The notes beneath the pieces are model-generated. The model saw nothing but the letters and a program-made list of their open reading frames with translations, did no database searches and was not told where the DNA came from. 64,000 nucleotides of DNA from Mycoplana dimorpha (GTDB lineage Bacteria; Pseudomonadota; Alphaproteobacteria; Rhizobiales; Rhizobiaceae): positions 223,195 to 287,194 of the forward strand of contig NZ_PZZZ01000004.1 of the NCBI RefSeq assembly GCF_003046475.1, written 5' to 3'. Both the position numbers and the translations under genes were made by a program. Within the stretch, counting starts at the first letter, position 1. Each line of letters opens with the position of its first letter. Positions 27,488 through 37,447 of this stretch are shown piece by piece.

Positions 27488-27922
27488 TCAGGCCTTTGGA
27501 CCGTCGCTTGTGTCCTCGATTTCAAAGTCGTGGGTGATGGTGGCGCTTTTGGCGAGCATCGCCGAGGCCGAACAGTACTTTTCGAGCGACAGCGCGATGG
27601 CGCGTTCCACCTTGTTCGCCGAAAGGCCACGGCCCTTGACGACAAAGTGCATGTGAATGCGGGTGAACACCTTCGGATCCTGCTCGGCACGGTCCGCATC
27701 GAGTTCGATGACGCAATCCTCGACGTTCTCGCGGCCCTTTTCCAGGATGTGCACCACATCGAAGGCGGTGCAGCCGCCGGTCCCGATCAGCACCAGTTCC
27801 ATCGGGCTGGGCCCCGGCGTGTGCCCCTCCGGCCCGGATGCCGTGCCCAACACGACCGTGTGCCCGCTGCCGGACTGGCCGATGAAGGTCCGGTCCTCCA
27901 CCCATTTGACGCGCGCTTTCAT
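27488..27922 (-). CDS. OsmC/Ohr family protein (YhfA-like)
   Basis: A 144-residue protein of the OsmC fold. The two peroxidatic cysteine positions are present in LIGTGGCTAFDVV near residue 52 and LEKYCSASAML near 116, so thiol-dependent hydroperoxide reduction is possible. Overall pattern (HTPGPSPMELVL) is closer to the YhfA subgroup, whose role is unknown, than to Ohr. GGGAG lies 7 nt before the ATG. It converges with moaA, only 14 bp between stops. Confidence 0.9.
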   Translation of the reverse strand: MKARVKWVEDRTFIGQSGSGHTVVLGTASGPEGHTPGPSPMELVLIGTGGCTAFDVVHILEKGRENVEDCVIELDADRAEQDPKVFTRIHMHFVVKGRGLSANKVERAIALSLEKYCSASAMLAKSATITHDFEIEDTSDGPKA

Positions 27923-28167
27923 GCAATTGCTCCCTTTCTCGACAAGGGCGCATCATAGTCTGGTTGCCGACGATGCGCACCGGATTCGCTCTTCTTGACG
28001 CGGCCCGGTGGGCCGGGCCTGCCACCGCCTCGCCTGCGCGGGGCGGCTTCGATGCTCTACAGCCGCGCCGCGACGGACCCGACCACCTGTCGTCGATAGC
28101 CAGACCGGGCGATCGGGGCTACAGTTGCGCGTGGCGCCCCATTGCCATTGATAGCGAGATTTTCGCC

Positions 28168-29931
28168 ATGACGGCCGAGCGGGTTCAGCGCAGGCTTGCA
28201 GCCATCCTTGCGGCCGACGTCGTCGGCTATTCGCGGCTGATGGAAGCCGACGAGGCCGGGACGCTGGCGCGCCTGAAGACGCTGCGCGTCGACGTGATCG
28301 ACCCGGCCGTTGCGCGGCATTCCGGCCGCATGGTCAAGCTGATGGGCGACGGCGCGCTGCTGGAGTTCGCCAGCGCCGTCGAGGCGGTGACCTGCGCCAT
28401 GGAAATCCAGAAGCAGGTGGCCGAGTTCGAACGCGCCGTCCCCGCCGACGCCCGCATCCGGTTCCGCATCGGCATCAATGTCGGCGACGTCATCGTCGAC
28501 GGCGACGACATCTACGGGGACGGCGTCAATGTCGCCGCGCGCCTGCAGGCACTCGCACAGCCGGGCTGCATCTACATCTCCCGGGCGGCCGCCGACCAGG
28601 TGCGCGACAAGGTTCCGGTCGGCATCGAAAGTCTCGGATCGCAGTCGGTGAAGAACATCGCCCGGCCCATCGAAATCTTCTGTCTCGTCGATGCCGCCGC
28701 TCAGGACCGTCCGGCCGCGGCCGCTCCCGACAGGGCCGAGCCGGCAAAGAAGACGTCGATCGCAGTGCTCGCCTTCAACAACATGAGCGGGGATGCCGAC
28801 CAGGAGTATTTCTCCGACGGCATAAGCGAGGACATCATCACCGACCTCGCCCGGGTTGCAGAGTTGCACGTCATCTCCCGCAACTCCTCCTTCGTCTACA
28901 AGAACAGCCCCGTCTCCATCCGCCAGGTCGCAGAAGCCCTGGGCGTGCGCTATGTCCTGGAAGGAAGCGTGCGCAAGGCCGGAAACCGGGTCCGGGTCAC
29001 CGCGCAGCTCATCGACGCTGCGACCGGCGGCCACGCCTGGGCCGACCGCTTCGATCGCGACATGACCGACATCTTCACCGTGCAGGACGAAATCACCCAG
29101 CAGATCGTCGCCGCCCTGAAGGTCCGCCTGACCCGCACCGAGACCGACCGCCTGTTCGGCCGCCACCCCGCCAACGTCACCGCCCACGACTGCTTCCTTC
29201 GCGGCCGCGAACAGGTGTGGCTGCACACCCGTACCGGCAACATCAACGCGCGCGCCCAGATGGCACGCGTGATCGAGATCGATCCGGCCTTCGCGGCCGC
29301 CTATGCCCTCAGCGCGTTCGCGCACATCAACGACTACATCAACGGCTGGGCGGCCAACCCGGCAGAGGCGCTCGCAACCGGGCTGGACCTCGCACGCCGT
29401 GCCATCGCAATGGATGAAAGCCTGGCAGAGGGGCATTTCGTCATGGGCGTGGCGCTGCTCTGGAGCAGGCGCCCGGACGAGGCGATGGCGGCGGTCGAAC
29501 GGTGCATAGCGCTCGCCCCGAGTTCCGCCGAGGGGCTGCTGCTGCGGGCCCATATCGAGATGTTCACCGGTCGGCCGACCCGGTCAATCGAGACCATCGA
29601 CGCCTACATGCGGCTCGACCCGGTCTATCCGGAGATTGCCCTGCAGTTTCTTGCCGAGGCGCAGTTCCAGCTGCGACGGTTCGACATGGCGGCTGAAACC
29701 CTGCGCCGGCGGCTGGAGCGCAATCCCGACGCCCCGACGGCTTACGCGCTGCTGGCGTCCTGCTACGGGCATCTCGGCCGGATCGATCAGGGCCGCAGCG
29801 CGTGGGCGCAGGTGCAAAGGACCGATCCCGGCTTTTCGATCGAACGGCGGCGGAAGATGCTGCCGTTCAAGAACCCCGCCGACTTCGAGCTGCGTGTCGA
29901 AGGAATCAGGCGGCTGGGGCTTGCCGATTGA
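28168..29931 (+). CDS. Class III adenylate cyclase with TolB-like and TPR domains
   Basis: A 587-residue soluble protein. Residues 5-175 form a class III nucleotide cyclase domain: LAADVVGYSRLM (metal Asp), KLMGDGALLEF (second metal region) and DDIYGDGVNVAARLQ. A TolB-like N-terminal fold segment follows (AVLAFNNMSGDADQEYFSDG near 200) and then TPR-like helices from about 370 to the end. Widespread in rhizobia, where several paralogues per genome make cAMP for different signals. No transmembrane segment, so input is intracellular, perhaps via the TPRs. A strong terminator follows. ATG at 28168 fits the conserved start. Confidence 0.92.
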   Translation: MTAERVQRRLAAILAADVVGYSRLMEADEAGTLARLKTLRVDVIDPAVARHSGRMVKLMGDGALLEFASAVEAVTCAMEIQKQVAEFERAVPADARIRFRIGINVGDVIVDGDDIYGDGVNVAARLQALAQPGCIYISRAAADQVRDKVPVGIESLGSQSVKNIARPIEIFCLVDAAAQDRPAAAAPDRAEPAKKTSIAVLAFNNMSGDADQEYFSDGISEDIITDLARVAELHVISRNSSFVYKNSPVSIRQVAEALGVRYVLEGSVRKAGNRVRVTAQLIDAATGGHAWADRFDRDMTDIFTVQDEITQQIVAALKVRLTRTETDRLFGRHPANVTAHDCFLRGREQVWLHTRTGNINARAQMARVIEIDPAFAAAYALSAFAHINDYINGWAANPAEALATGLDLARRAIAMDESLAEGHFVMGVALLWSRRPDEAMAAVERCIALAPSSAEGLLLRAHIEMFTGRPTRSIETIDAYMRLDPVYPEIALQFLAEAQFQLRRFDMAAETLRRRLERNPDAPTAYALLASCYGHLGRIDQGRSAWAQVQRTDPGFSIERRRKMLPFKNPADFELRVEGIRRLGLAD

Positions 29932-29954
29932 GTGTGTATTCATGCTGCACGAAA

Positions 29955-29992
29955 AAAAGCCCCGCGACGATGACGATCGTCGCGGGGCTTTT
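29955..29992. terminator. Strong bidirectional Rho-independent terminator
   Basis: A 17-bp perfect stem (AAAAGCCCCGCGACGAT with its complement) around a 4-nt GACG loop, with T-runs on both strands. It lies between the convergent cyclase and chemoreceptor genes. Confidence 0.93.
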
Positions 29993-30009
29993 CTGTGGCC
30001 GTCGCCGGT

Positions 30010-32553
30010 TCACGCGGCGTAGTAATCTTCTCCGTCGGCCAGGTCACGGCTGCCGAGGTCGCGCGTCTTGAAGTGGTCGATCTTGGCGTTCAGCACCTCG
30101 ACGCGGCTGCGCAGCCCGTGGATCTCGGCGGTGTTCTCCTCGACCATCGTAGCGTTCTGCTGGGTGATGAGCTCGACCTCGTTGACGGCCTGGTTGACCT
30201 CGTTCAGCCCCTCGTACTGCGCGGCCGTGGCCTGCTCGATGTTGCCGACGAGCTGGTGGATCGACGAAATGTGCTCGTTGATCACCGCCAGCGCCTTGCC
30301 GGTCTCCTCGACCAGAGACACGCCGCTGCGGACCTGGGCGGAACTGTCGGAGATCAGTCCCTTGATCTCGCGCGCTGCGCCCGCGCAGCGCTGTGCGAGT
30401 TCACGCACCTCCTGGGCGACGACGGCAAAGCCGCGGCCCGCCTCGCCGGCTCGCGCCGCCTCGACGCCGGCGTTGAGCGCCAGCAGGTTGGTCTGGAAGG
30501 CGATCTCGTCGATCACGCCGATGATCGTGCCGATCTTCTCCGACGAGCGGTTGATCTGGGCCATGGCGTCAACCGCTTTGGCAACCACCTCGCCCGACCG
30601 CATCGCATAGACGTGCGTCTCGTTGACGGACACGGCGGTACACTGGGCGCTCTCCGCGGTCGAACGGACGATCTCGGTCAACTGGCGCAGCGCCCGGGTG
30701 CTCTGCTCCAGTGCGGCGGCCTGCTGCTCCGTGCGCTTCGCCAGGTCGTCGGCCGACGCGGCGAGATTGCCGGCTCCCCCGCTGATCTCCACGGTAGTCG
30801 CGCGCACGTCCGACAGCGTCGCCCGGAGCGCCTCGACGGCATGGTTGTAGGTGCGGGCCATGGCCACGTACTCGGCCGCCAGCGCCTCGGTCATGCTCTC
30901 CTCGAGGTCGCCCTCGGCCAGCTTGCCGAGCACCTCGGAGAGCGCGGTCAACGCTTCCATCTGCTCCGCCTCGATACGGGCGCGCTCGGCGGCCCGCCGC
31001 GCCTGCTCCTCTTCGGAGAGCGCCCGCTGGGCTTCCGCCTCCCGTTCCAGCCGCACGTTCTCCAGCGCGGCGTCGCGGAACACGGCCACGGACCGGACCA
31101 TGTCGCCGATCTCGTCGCCGCGGTTGCGGCCCTCGATCGGAACGTCGAGTTCGCCGCCGGCCAGCCGCGACATCACCTCGGTGATCCGCCGCAGCGGCCC
31201 GCGCAGCGTTTCGACGAGCATCAGGCCGCCGATGATGGCCAGCAGCGTGCCGGCGACCATGGCGATCAGCGACACGTTGGCCGAGCGCTGGCTGTCCTTC
31301 TTGCCGGCCTCCTGGGCGCTGCTGACGAACGCCTCGAGCGTCTGGCTCGCGTCGGTGATCAGCGTCCGCGCGCCGGCGCGCGCCTCCCGCCAGCGTTCGG
31401 CAACGGAAATCAGGTCCTGCGAGTGCTGTCCGACCGCGCCGAGCAGCGGCGCGAGCTTGCCGGGAAGGTTGTGGAGGGTGGCGTTCTTGCCGCCCAGCCT
31501 GGCAAGGTCGGCCGCCTTCGACGCAATCACCTGGATATCCTTCAGCACAACCGTACGGCTTTCCTGATCCGGCTTGCGGTGCAGTTCGCTGATATGAAGG
31601 CTGGCGCGATCGACCTGCGTGAAGGTCTCGCTGATCAGCGACATCAGCCGCTTCATCAGAGCGATCTCGGCCCCCATGCTGACATAGCGCTTTGCCGCGG
31701 TGTCGGAGTTCTGCTGCGCCGCCTTGGCGAAGTCGGCCTCGAACTTCGAAAGCTTCGAGACGATCGGCGACAGCGTCTGCTTCTTGCTCTCAGCGTCGCC
31801 GCTGCCGGCGATGATCGTCTGGATCGCCTCGATCTCGGTTTTCAGAAGCGCGAAGTGTTCCCGAGCCTTCGGCGATGCGATCCGCTCGGAGCTTTCAAAC
31901 TCCTTCAGCAGACGCGGCAGGTAGGTTTCGGCCGCCTTGATCGCGTCCTCCGGCTTCATTGCCAGCACGACCGGCTTGCGGAACTTGCCGACGCGTTCGG
32001 CCAGCCCCTGGTAGGCAGCGGCATCGAACAGCAGCGTCTTGGCGAATTTCTCCTTCTCGTCCGATTCACGGCGAATGACGTCGATCTGCTTTTCAGCGAT
32101 GTCGCCCTCCGCGGCCATGCTCGTCAACGCCGTCTCCAGCGCGGCGGTGACCGCCTCCTGCTCCGTGCGGATCGACCACAACAGCTCGGTCTGGCCGCGC
32201 ATCTTGTCGGCCAGTTCGACGACCGTGGCGATCTTCGCCTTCTCGGCCTCATCCGGCAGCAGCGCGTTGAGGGTCTGGATGCCCTCCTCCTGCTCGTCGA
32301 TCCGTTCGACCAGCGACTTCAGCCCCTCCTCGCTCGGATGATCGGCGAAATCCTGCAACGCGTTTCGCAGTCGCTGGAAGTCCGACAGGCTGTTGATGGT
32401 CTCGCGCGTGACGGTCATGTGGCCGTTCAGCGTTCGCGCGGTGAAGAAGCCGACGAGGCCGATCCCGGCGATCAGCGCGACCAGCGGAATGACGAACAGC
32501 AGCACTTTGGTGACGATGCGGCGGCGCTGCAGCAGACGATCGATGAAGGACAT
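30010..32553 (-). CDS. Methyl-accepting chemotaxis protein
   Basis: An 847-residue chemoreceptor. TM1 is at about 14-42 and TM2 near 425-450, enclosing a large (about 380-residue) helical periplasmic domain without a recognised ligand fold. A HAMP domain follows (LRRITEVMSRLAGGELD), then a second HAMP-like stretch, then the kinase-control tip with FQTNLLALNAGVEAARAGEAGRGFAVV near 690 (quoted in part). No che genes are near, so it must feed a distant CheA. ATG at 32553 is placed just before TM1 with GGGGAA upstream. Confidence 0.93.
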   Translation of the reverse strand: MSFIDRLLQRRRIVTKVLLFVIPLVALIAGIGLVGFFTARTLNGHMTVTRETINSLSDFQRLRNALQDFADHPSEEGLKSLVERIDEQEEGIQTLNALLPDEAEKAKIATVVELADKMRGQTELLWSIRTEQEAVTAALETALTSMAAEGDIAEKQIDVIRRESDEKEKFAKTLLFDAAAYQGLAERVGKFRKPVVLAMKPEDAIKAAETYLPRLLKEFESSERIASPKAREHFALLKTEIEAIQTIIAGSGDAESKKQTLSPIVSKLSKFEADFAKAAQQNSDTAAKRYVSMGAEIALMKRLMSLISETFTQVDRASLHISELHRKPDQESRTVVLKDIQVIASKAADLARLGGKNATLHNLPGKLAPLLGAVGQHSQDLISVAERWREARAGARTLITDASQTLEAFVSSAQEAGKKDSQRSANVSLIAMVAGTLLAIIGGLMLVETLRGPLRRITEVMSRLAGGELDVPIEGRNRGDEIGDMVRSVAVFRDAALENVRLEREAEAQRALSEEEQARRAAERARIEAEQMEALTALSEVLGKLAEGDLEESMTEALAAEYVAMARTYNHAVEALRATLSDVRATTVEISGGAGNLAASADDLAKRTEQQAAALEQSTRALRQLTEIVRSTAESAQCTAVSVNETHVYAMRSGEVVAKAVDAMAQINRSSEKIGTIIGVIDEIAFQTNLLALNAGVEAARAGEAGRGFAVVAQEVRELAQRCAGAAREIKGLISDSSAQVRSGVSLVEETGKALAVINEHISSIHQLVGNIEQATAAQYEGLNEVNQAVNEVELITQQNATMVEENTAEIHGLRSRVEVLNAKIDHFKTRDLGSRDLADGEDYYAA

Positions 32554-32957
32554 GGGTTCCCCGGCATTTTTATTTTTTACCGACCTCATACCCGTCCGAT
32601 GGCGGCAGGTCCGCCTGTGCGATATGCGCCCCCGACAGGCCCGACCCCGGGCGTGAACGACGACACCGCGAAGGGGCGCACTTAGGGCGTGCGTCCACCA
32701 TCCGTCGCATCATGCGATGGTGCTTGGGTGACGTTACGATATGGCCCAATACATTAACGAAGTACGAAGCGACCGCGGCATTTCGGCGCAATGGCCGCGT
32801 CGTCCGGTCAGATTGTGCAGCCAATGTCGGCAAAACCGGCGGTTTATGACCAAAATCGATCCGACAGGGCGGTTTTCACGCAAGCATCCGTCGCTGCGGC
32901 GATGACAGTTCGCCAACAACCGTCCTAAGAAGGAGCGGTCAGTTCAGGAACGCGCGC
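32554..32957. other. Divergent intergenic region, chemoreceptor to EamA gene (404 bp)
   Basis: No gene supported. It contains a short inverted repeat around CGCATCATGCG near 32710 and AT-richer DNA near 32730-32770 than its surroundings, as expected for promoters, but no hexamer pair is convincing. Confidence 0.5.
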
Positions 32958-33863
32958 ATGAATCGCTCCGCCAACCACAAGGGTGCCCTCTTCATGGTCC
33001 TGGCCATGGCGGGGTTCACCATCAACGACGCGCTCGTCAAGTCGGTGACCGACGCGATGAACGCCGGGCAGATCATCTTCGTGCGCGGGCTGATGACCTC
33101 GGCGATCGTCGTCACGCTCGCCTGGCTCGCCGGCGCGTTCCGGCCGCTCGAGGCGCTGCGCGATCGTGCGCTGGTGCTGCGCGCCGTTGGCGAGATCGCC
33201 GCTGCGGTCACCTATGTGTCGGCGCTGGGGCTGATGCCGCTCGCCAATACCGCCTCCATCCTGCAGGCGCTGCCGCTGGCGGTGACGCTCGGCGCCGCGC
33301 TCTATCTCGGCGAAGCGGTCGGCTGGCGGCGCTGGCTGGCCATCCTCGCGGGGTTCGTCGGGGTGCTCATCGTGCTCCGCCCGGGCCCGGACGGCTTCTC
33401 GCTGGGCGCGATCTGCGTCGTCGCCTCCGTTTTCTTCGCCGCGATGCGCGACCTGTGCACCCGCCGTATCGACAGGGCCATCCCCGCCTTGCTGATCACC
33501 GCCGTTACCTCGATCGCGATCACGGTGGTCGGCGGTCTGCTGGTCGTTCCGATGGGCGGCTGGCGTCCCATGGACCCGGCCCCGGTCCTCCGCATCGCCG
33601 GCGCGAGCCTGGCCCTCGTCGCCGGCTACCAGGGCATCGTCATGGCCATGCGCACCGGCGAGATCTCCTTCATCGCTCCGTTTCGCTATACCAGCCTGCT
33701 CTGGGCGATCGCCATCGGCATGCTGTTCTTCGGCGAGCAGCCCGATCTGTGGATGGGCGCCGGCGTCGCCGTCATCGTCGCCTCCGGGCTCTACTCCTTC
33801 TACCGCGAGAACCGCCGGCGCCGTAAGACCGTAGGCCAGGAACCGCAGCCCGAATCGCCGTAG
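32958..33863 (+). CDS. EamA/DMT superfamily transporter
   Basis: A 301-residue inner membrane protein with two EamA repeats of five helices each: first from FMVLAMAGFTINDALVKS, second from SLGAICVVASVFFAAMRDL. Related carriers export amino acids, purines or drugs; substrate unknown. The C-terminus is a short basic tail (RRRRKT). AGGA lies 8 nt before the ATG. Followed by mobA after 100 bp with no evident terminator. Confidence 0.92.
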   Translation: MNRSANHKGALFMVLAMAGFTINDALVKSVTDAMNAGQIIFVRGLMTSAIVVTLAWLAGAFRPLEALRDRALVLRAVGEIAAAVTYVSALGLMPLANTASILQALPLAVTLGAALYLGEAVGWRRWLAILAGFVGVLIVLRPGPDGFSLGAICVVASVFFAAMRDLCTRRIDRAIPALLITAVTSIAITVVGGLLVVPMGGWRPMDPAPVLRIAGASLALVAGYQGIVMAMRTGEISFIAPFRYTSLLWAIAIGMLFFGEQPDLWMGAGVAVIVASGLYSFYRENRRRRKTVGQEPQPESP

Positions 33864-33963
33864 AGCGGCAGCTTTCGCCGCCCTCGGCCGCGTCGCGAAA
33901 GCTCGCGCGCGACGGTATACTCCGATCGGATTGGCGTTAACGAGAAAGGACCGGGACAGCAGC

Positions 33964-34617
33964 ATGGAGACGCAAGGGACGGCAAGCGGCACGGAAACGT
34001 TCCCCGGGGTGATCCTCGCGGGCGGACTATCCAGCCGCATGGGCGCCAACAAGGCGCTTGTCCGCCTCGGCGGCGTGCCGTTGCTCGAGCGCGCCGCTGA
34101 CCGCCTGCGCCCGCAGGTATCGGCGCTCTCGATCAGCGCCAACGACCCGCTCCCTGCCCTCTCCGGTTTCGCCGGACCGGTGTTCCCGGACCTTCAGGGC
34201 GTGCGTTCCGGGCCGCTCGGCGGCATCCTCGCCGCGCTCGCCGACGGCCGGCTTCGGCATCCGACCGCGAGCCATGTGGCGACGGTGCCGACCGACAGCC
34301 CCTTCTTCCCCACCGACCTGGTCGACCGCCTCGCCGCGGCGATCGACCGCGCCGACCGGATCGTCGTCGCCTGTTCCTCCGGCGGATTGCACCCGGTTTT
34401 CGGCCTGTGGCCGCTGGCCCTCGCAGACGACTTGGCCGAATGGCTGCGAAGCGGGCAATCGCTGCGGCTGCGCGCCTGGCTCGACCGGCATGGCGCCGCC
34501 CAGGTGCGTTTCGCCGACTTGGAGACGCGGCGCGGCCCGCTGGACCCTTTCTTCAACATCAATACGCCGGACGACCTCGCCACGGCGGAAACCTGGCTCA
34601 GGACGCTCGAACCATGA
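33964..34617 (+). CDS. mobA: Molybdenum cofactor guanylyltransferase MobA
   Basis: A 217-residue nucleotidyltransferase attaching GMP to molybdopterin (and probably used for bis-MGD). The signature ILAGGLSSRMGANKA is at residue 16; GPVFPDLQGVRSGPLGGIL and VPTDSPFFPTDL follow as in MobA. The start ATG at 33964 has GGGA 7 nt upstream; a TTG further up is in frame but unlikely. The stop overlaps the mobB start by 4 nt (ATGA), so the two are translationally coupled. Confidence 0.95.
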   Translation: METQGTASGTETFPGVILAGGLSSRMGANKALVRLGGVPLLERAADRLRPQVSALSISANDPLPALSGFAGPVFPDLQGVRSGPLGGILAALADGRLRHPTASHVATVPTDSPFFPTDLVDRLAAAIDRADRIVVACSSGGLHPVFGLWPLALADDLAEWLRSGQSLRLRAWLDRHGAAQVRFADLETRRGPLDPFFNINTPDDLATAETWLRTLEP

Positions 34618-35141
34618 CCGACCGCCCCCGCATTTTCGGCATCGCCGGATGGAAGAACTCCGGCAAGACCGGCCTCGCCGTCAGGCTCGTCGAAACGCTG
34701 GTCGCCCGCGGCCTGCGGGTCTCCACCATCAAGCACGCCCATCACGACTTCGACATCGACAAGGTCGGCGCCGACAGCTACCGCCACCGTCAGGCCGGTG
34801 CGCACGAGGTGACGATCGTTTCGGGCACGCGCTATGCCATCATGCATGAGTTGCGCGGCGAACCGGAGCCCAGCTTCGAATCGATTCTGGCCCGACTGTC
34901 CCCCTGCGACCTGGTCCTGATCGAGGGCTACAAGCGCGAGCCGATCCCGAAGATCGAGGCGCGGCGGCTCGAATCGGCGAACCGCGCCCCACTCGCCCCG
35001 CAGGACCCGCATATCGTCGCCATCGCCGCCGATCACCCGATCACCGACAGCGACCTGCCCGTCTTTGACCTGAACGACACCGAGACGATCGCCGACTTCA
35101 TCCTCCATGCCGTCGGCCTCGCCCCCAAGGCCGGCAAGTAA
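34614..35141 (+). CDS. mobB: Molybdopterin-guanine dinucleotide biosynthesis protein MobB
   Basis: A 175-residue GTP-binding accessory protein of molybdenum cofactor maturation. The P-loop GWKNSGKTGLA is at residue 12, then TIKHAHHDFDIDKVGADSYRH (shown in part) and LVLIEGYKREPIPKIE near 100, all MobB hallmarks. The ATG overlaps the mobA stop. It ends 19 bp from the convergent pentapeptide gene. Confidence 0.95.
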   Translation: MTDRPRIFGIAGWKNSGKTGLAVRLVETLVARGLRVSTIKHAHHDFDIDKVGADSYRHRQAGAHEVTIVSGTRYAIMHELRGEPEPSFESILARLSPCDLVLIEGYKREPIPKIEARRLESANRAPLAPQDPHIVAIAADHPITDSDLPVFDLNDTETIADFILHAVGLAPKAGK

Positions 35142-35160
35142 GCGGGGCCATTCCGCGGGG

Positions 35161-35940
35161 TCAATCGAATGGGCAGGGCCAGCTCGTCGGAACGGTGAGG
35201 CCGGAGGGCAGCTTGGTGGCGGCATCGCCGCAGGCAATATCGATCTGCTCCTGTTCGAGCCCGGTGGAGGACGAAAGGTCCAGTCCCTCGATGCGCGTCA
35301 GGAACAGGAAGGCGCGCGAAAAGTCGAGGCCGCCCTCGAACTTGGCCCTGCCGAGTTCCGCCCTGGAGAGATTGGCAAGAGCAAAGCGGGCTCCTGTCAG
35401 CACCGCGCCGGAAAAATCCGCCCGCCCCAGTTCCGCCTTTTCAAAATTGGCGTTGATGAGAAGCGCCCCCTTGAAACTGGCCCGCGGCAATTCGGCCAGG
35501 GCGAAGGACGCACCGACCGCCGAGACCTTGTCGAAACCGGTACGGTAGCCCTCGATGCGGTCGAACTTCGCCCCGTCGGCGGTTGCGCCGGTGAACCAGG
35601 CGCGCGTCAGCGACGCCTTTTCCAGGTCGGCGCCTTTCATGTTCGTCCGGCTGAGATCGGTCAGCGTGAGATCGGCGCCCGTGAGATTGCCGCCCTCGAA
35701 GTTGCTTCCGCCCAGCATGAGCGCCTTCTTCGAGCACTCGCTCCAGTCGACGCCGGGCCCGGGCGTCTGCGAGCAGTTCGCCGCCACCGCCGGGCGGAAC
35801 GTGATCGCGACAAGCGCGAGGGCGACAGCCAGGATCGGGCCGAGCGGCATCGCACAAGACGCGTGTCCAAGCCCGTGGCCGCCGGATGAAGGCGCTTCTG
35901 ATGGCGCCCATCGCGCCCGAGGCTGACGACGAATGCTCAT
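35161..35940 (-). CDS. Exported pentapeptide-repeat protein
   Basis: A 259-residue protein. The first 55 residues hold a basic start then a hydrophobic segment (ILAVALALVAITF) ending RPAVAANC, a signal peptide or anchor. Pentapeptide repeats of A(D/N)(L/F)xx type run from about 75 to 225 (e.g. GGNLTGADLTLTDLSRTN, LGRADFSGAVLTGARFALA), forming a right-handed quadrilateral helix. No enzymatic motif. Function unknown; some relatives mimic DNA, but export argues against that here. ATG at 35940 has GGAG 6 nt upstream; an alternative ATG right at the signal peptide lies at about 35850. Confidence 0.83.
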   Translation of the reverse strand: MSIRRQPRARWAPSEAPSSGGHGLGHASCAMPLGPILAVALALVAITFRPAVAANCSQTPGPGVDWSECSKKALMLGGSNFEGGNLTGADLTLTDLSRTNMKGADLEKASLTRAWFTGATADGAKFDRIEGYRTGFDKVSAVGASFALAELPRASFKGALLINANFEKAELGRADFSGAVLTGARFALANLSRAELGRAKFEGGLDFSRAFLFLTRIEGLDLSSSTGLEQEQIDIACGDAATKLPSGLTVPTSWPCPFD

Positions 35941-36220
35941 GCGACACTCCATTTCCACGGCTTGTGGTGGACCTTGCGGGGTCTCGCCCCGTGCGTCGCT
36001 GCAACCAGCTTTGTTCTCGCACAGGCCGGTGGAAATTGGAAGAACATCGCCGCCGCTGGATGCTCGGCCGACAGCGGCGGCGCATCCCCGAGATAGCCCG
36101 GCGGGCAGTGCGTCGCGCCTCGGGATCGCTGTCTTGCGAGCACGGGTGCGGTGGGCATTTCCTTCGGGCTTCGCCTCCGCTAAGAACTCCCGTCCGCCGG
36201 GGAGCGGACAGGGAGACTTC

Positions 36221-37381
36221 ATGCAATCCAATCCGGCCGTTGAGGCCCATGCCGCGCCGGACTGGCCGGCGATCGTCGCAATCGTCCTGGGCGTCACGGC
36301 CTTTTCAGTGGCCCAGGGCGTCACCTATCCGCTCGTCTCGCTGGTCCTGGCGGCACGCGGCGTCTCCTCGACGATGATCGGGGTCAATGCCGTCGGCTTT
36401 GCGCTCGGCCTCGCGGCGGCGACGCTGATGCTGGGACGGCTGACGCAACGCTTTCGCGCCAACCACCTGATCATCGCCGGGCTCGTCGGCTGCTCGCTGT
36501 GCCTGGCTGCCTTCGCCGTCTTTTCCTCGACGCTCGTCTGGTTCGTCGCCCGCTTCCTGCTCGGCTTCTGCGCCAGCCTGATCTTCATGCTGAGCGAGGC
36601 CTGGCTCAACGTCGCCTGCCCGGACCGGCTGCGGGGGCGGGTCTCGGGCTTCTATGGCGCATCGATCTGCGCCGGCTTTGCCGCAGGCCCGCTGGCCATC
36701 CCGCTGTTCGGCACTGCGGATGGCTTCGGCTTCGCCCTGACCGCGGTCTACCTCGCGCTGGTCGCCTTCGCCACGGCGACCCTGATGTATTCGACCCGCA
36801 CCACGCCCGAGCCGACCTCGACGCGCGACATCTTCCGCTTCTTCCGCCAGGCGCCGATGCTGATCGCCATGGTCTTCGCCTTCGGCTTCGCCGACATCGC
36901 GGCGATCTCCGCCATGCCGGTCTATTTCGTCAGGACCGGCCACACCGAGGCCTTCGCCGCCATCAGCGTCACCGTGCTGGCGCTGCCGACCGCCGTCGCC
37001 CAGCCCTTCATCGGCTACGCCCTCGACCGGCTGCCGCGCCATCGCGTCGCCGTCGGGACCGCGGCGGTCGCGGCGCTCAGCTACCTGGCCATTCCCTTCC
37101 TCGACGCGCCGGCGCTGATTCTCGTCGCCTTCGCCATGCTGGGGGCAGCGACCTTCTCGCTCTACACCTGCGCGCTCACCATGCTGGGCGAGCGTTTCCG
37201 CGGCGGAATGCTGGTCGCCGGCAGCGCCGCCTATGCGCTGATCTATGCGATCGGCAGCGGCGCCGGGTCCAGCCTCACCGGCGCCATCATGGAGATCGGC
37301 GGACCGGACGCCGGCCCGCTGTCGGTCGGCGCCGCACTGGCCGTCTTCACCGCCGCCTTCCTGTTGGCCCGGCGCCGCTAG
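36221..37381 (+). CDS. MFS transporter (YcaD-like)
   Basis: A 386-residue carrier with 12 predicted membrane helices. The first half has the loop motif GRLTQRFRANHL between helices 2 and 3; the second half has GYALDRLPRHRVAVG in the matching place. Substrate unknown; the pattern resembles the YcaD/YfkF group. GGGAG is 5-6 nt before ATG 36221. The 280 bp upstream, divergent to the pentapeptide gene, contain no gene. Confidence 0.92.
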   Translation: MQSNPAVEAHAAPDWPAIVAIVLGVTAFSVAQGVTYPLVSLVLAARGVSSTMIGVNAVGFALGLAAATLMLGRLTQRFRANHLIIAGLVGCSLCLAAFAVFSSTLVWFVARFLLGFCASLIFMLSEAWLNVACPDRLRGRVSGFYGASICAGFAAGPLAIPLFGTADGFGFALTAVYLALVAFATATLMYSTRTTPEPTSTRDIFRFFRQAPMLIAMVFAFGFADIAAISAMPVYFVRTGHTEAFAAISVTVLALPTAVAQPFIGYALDRLPRHRVAVGTAAVAALSYLAIPFLDAPALILVAFAMLGAATFSLYTCALTMLGERFRGGMLVAGSAAYALIYAIGSGAGSSLTGAIMEIGGPDAGPLSVGAALAVFTAAFLLARRR

Positions 37382-37447
37382 AACGAGCCCGGGGCGCGTC
37401 TCGCCGGATCGGCTCCGGCATGACCGGCAGGCTTGGTCGAACAGAAA

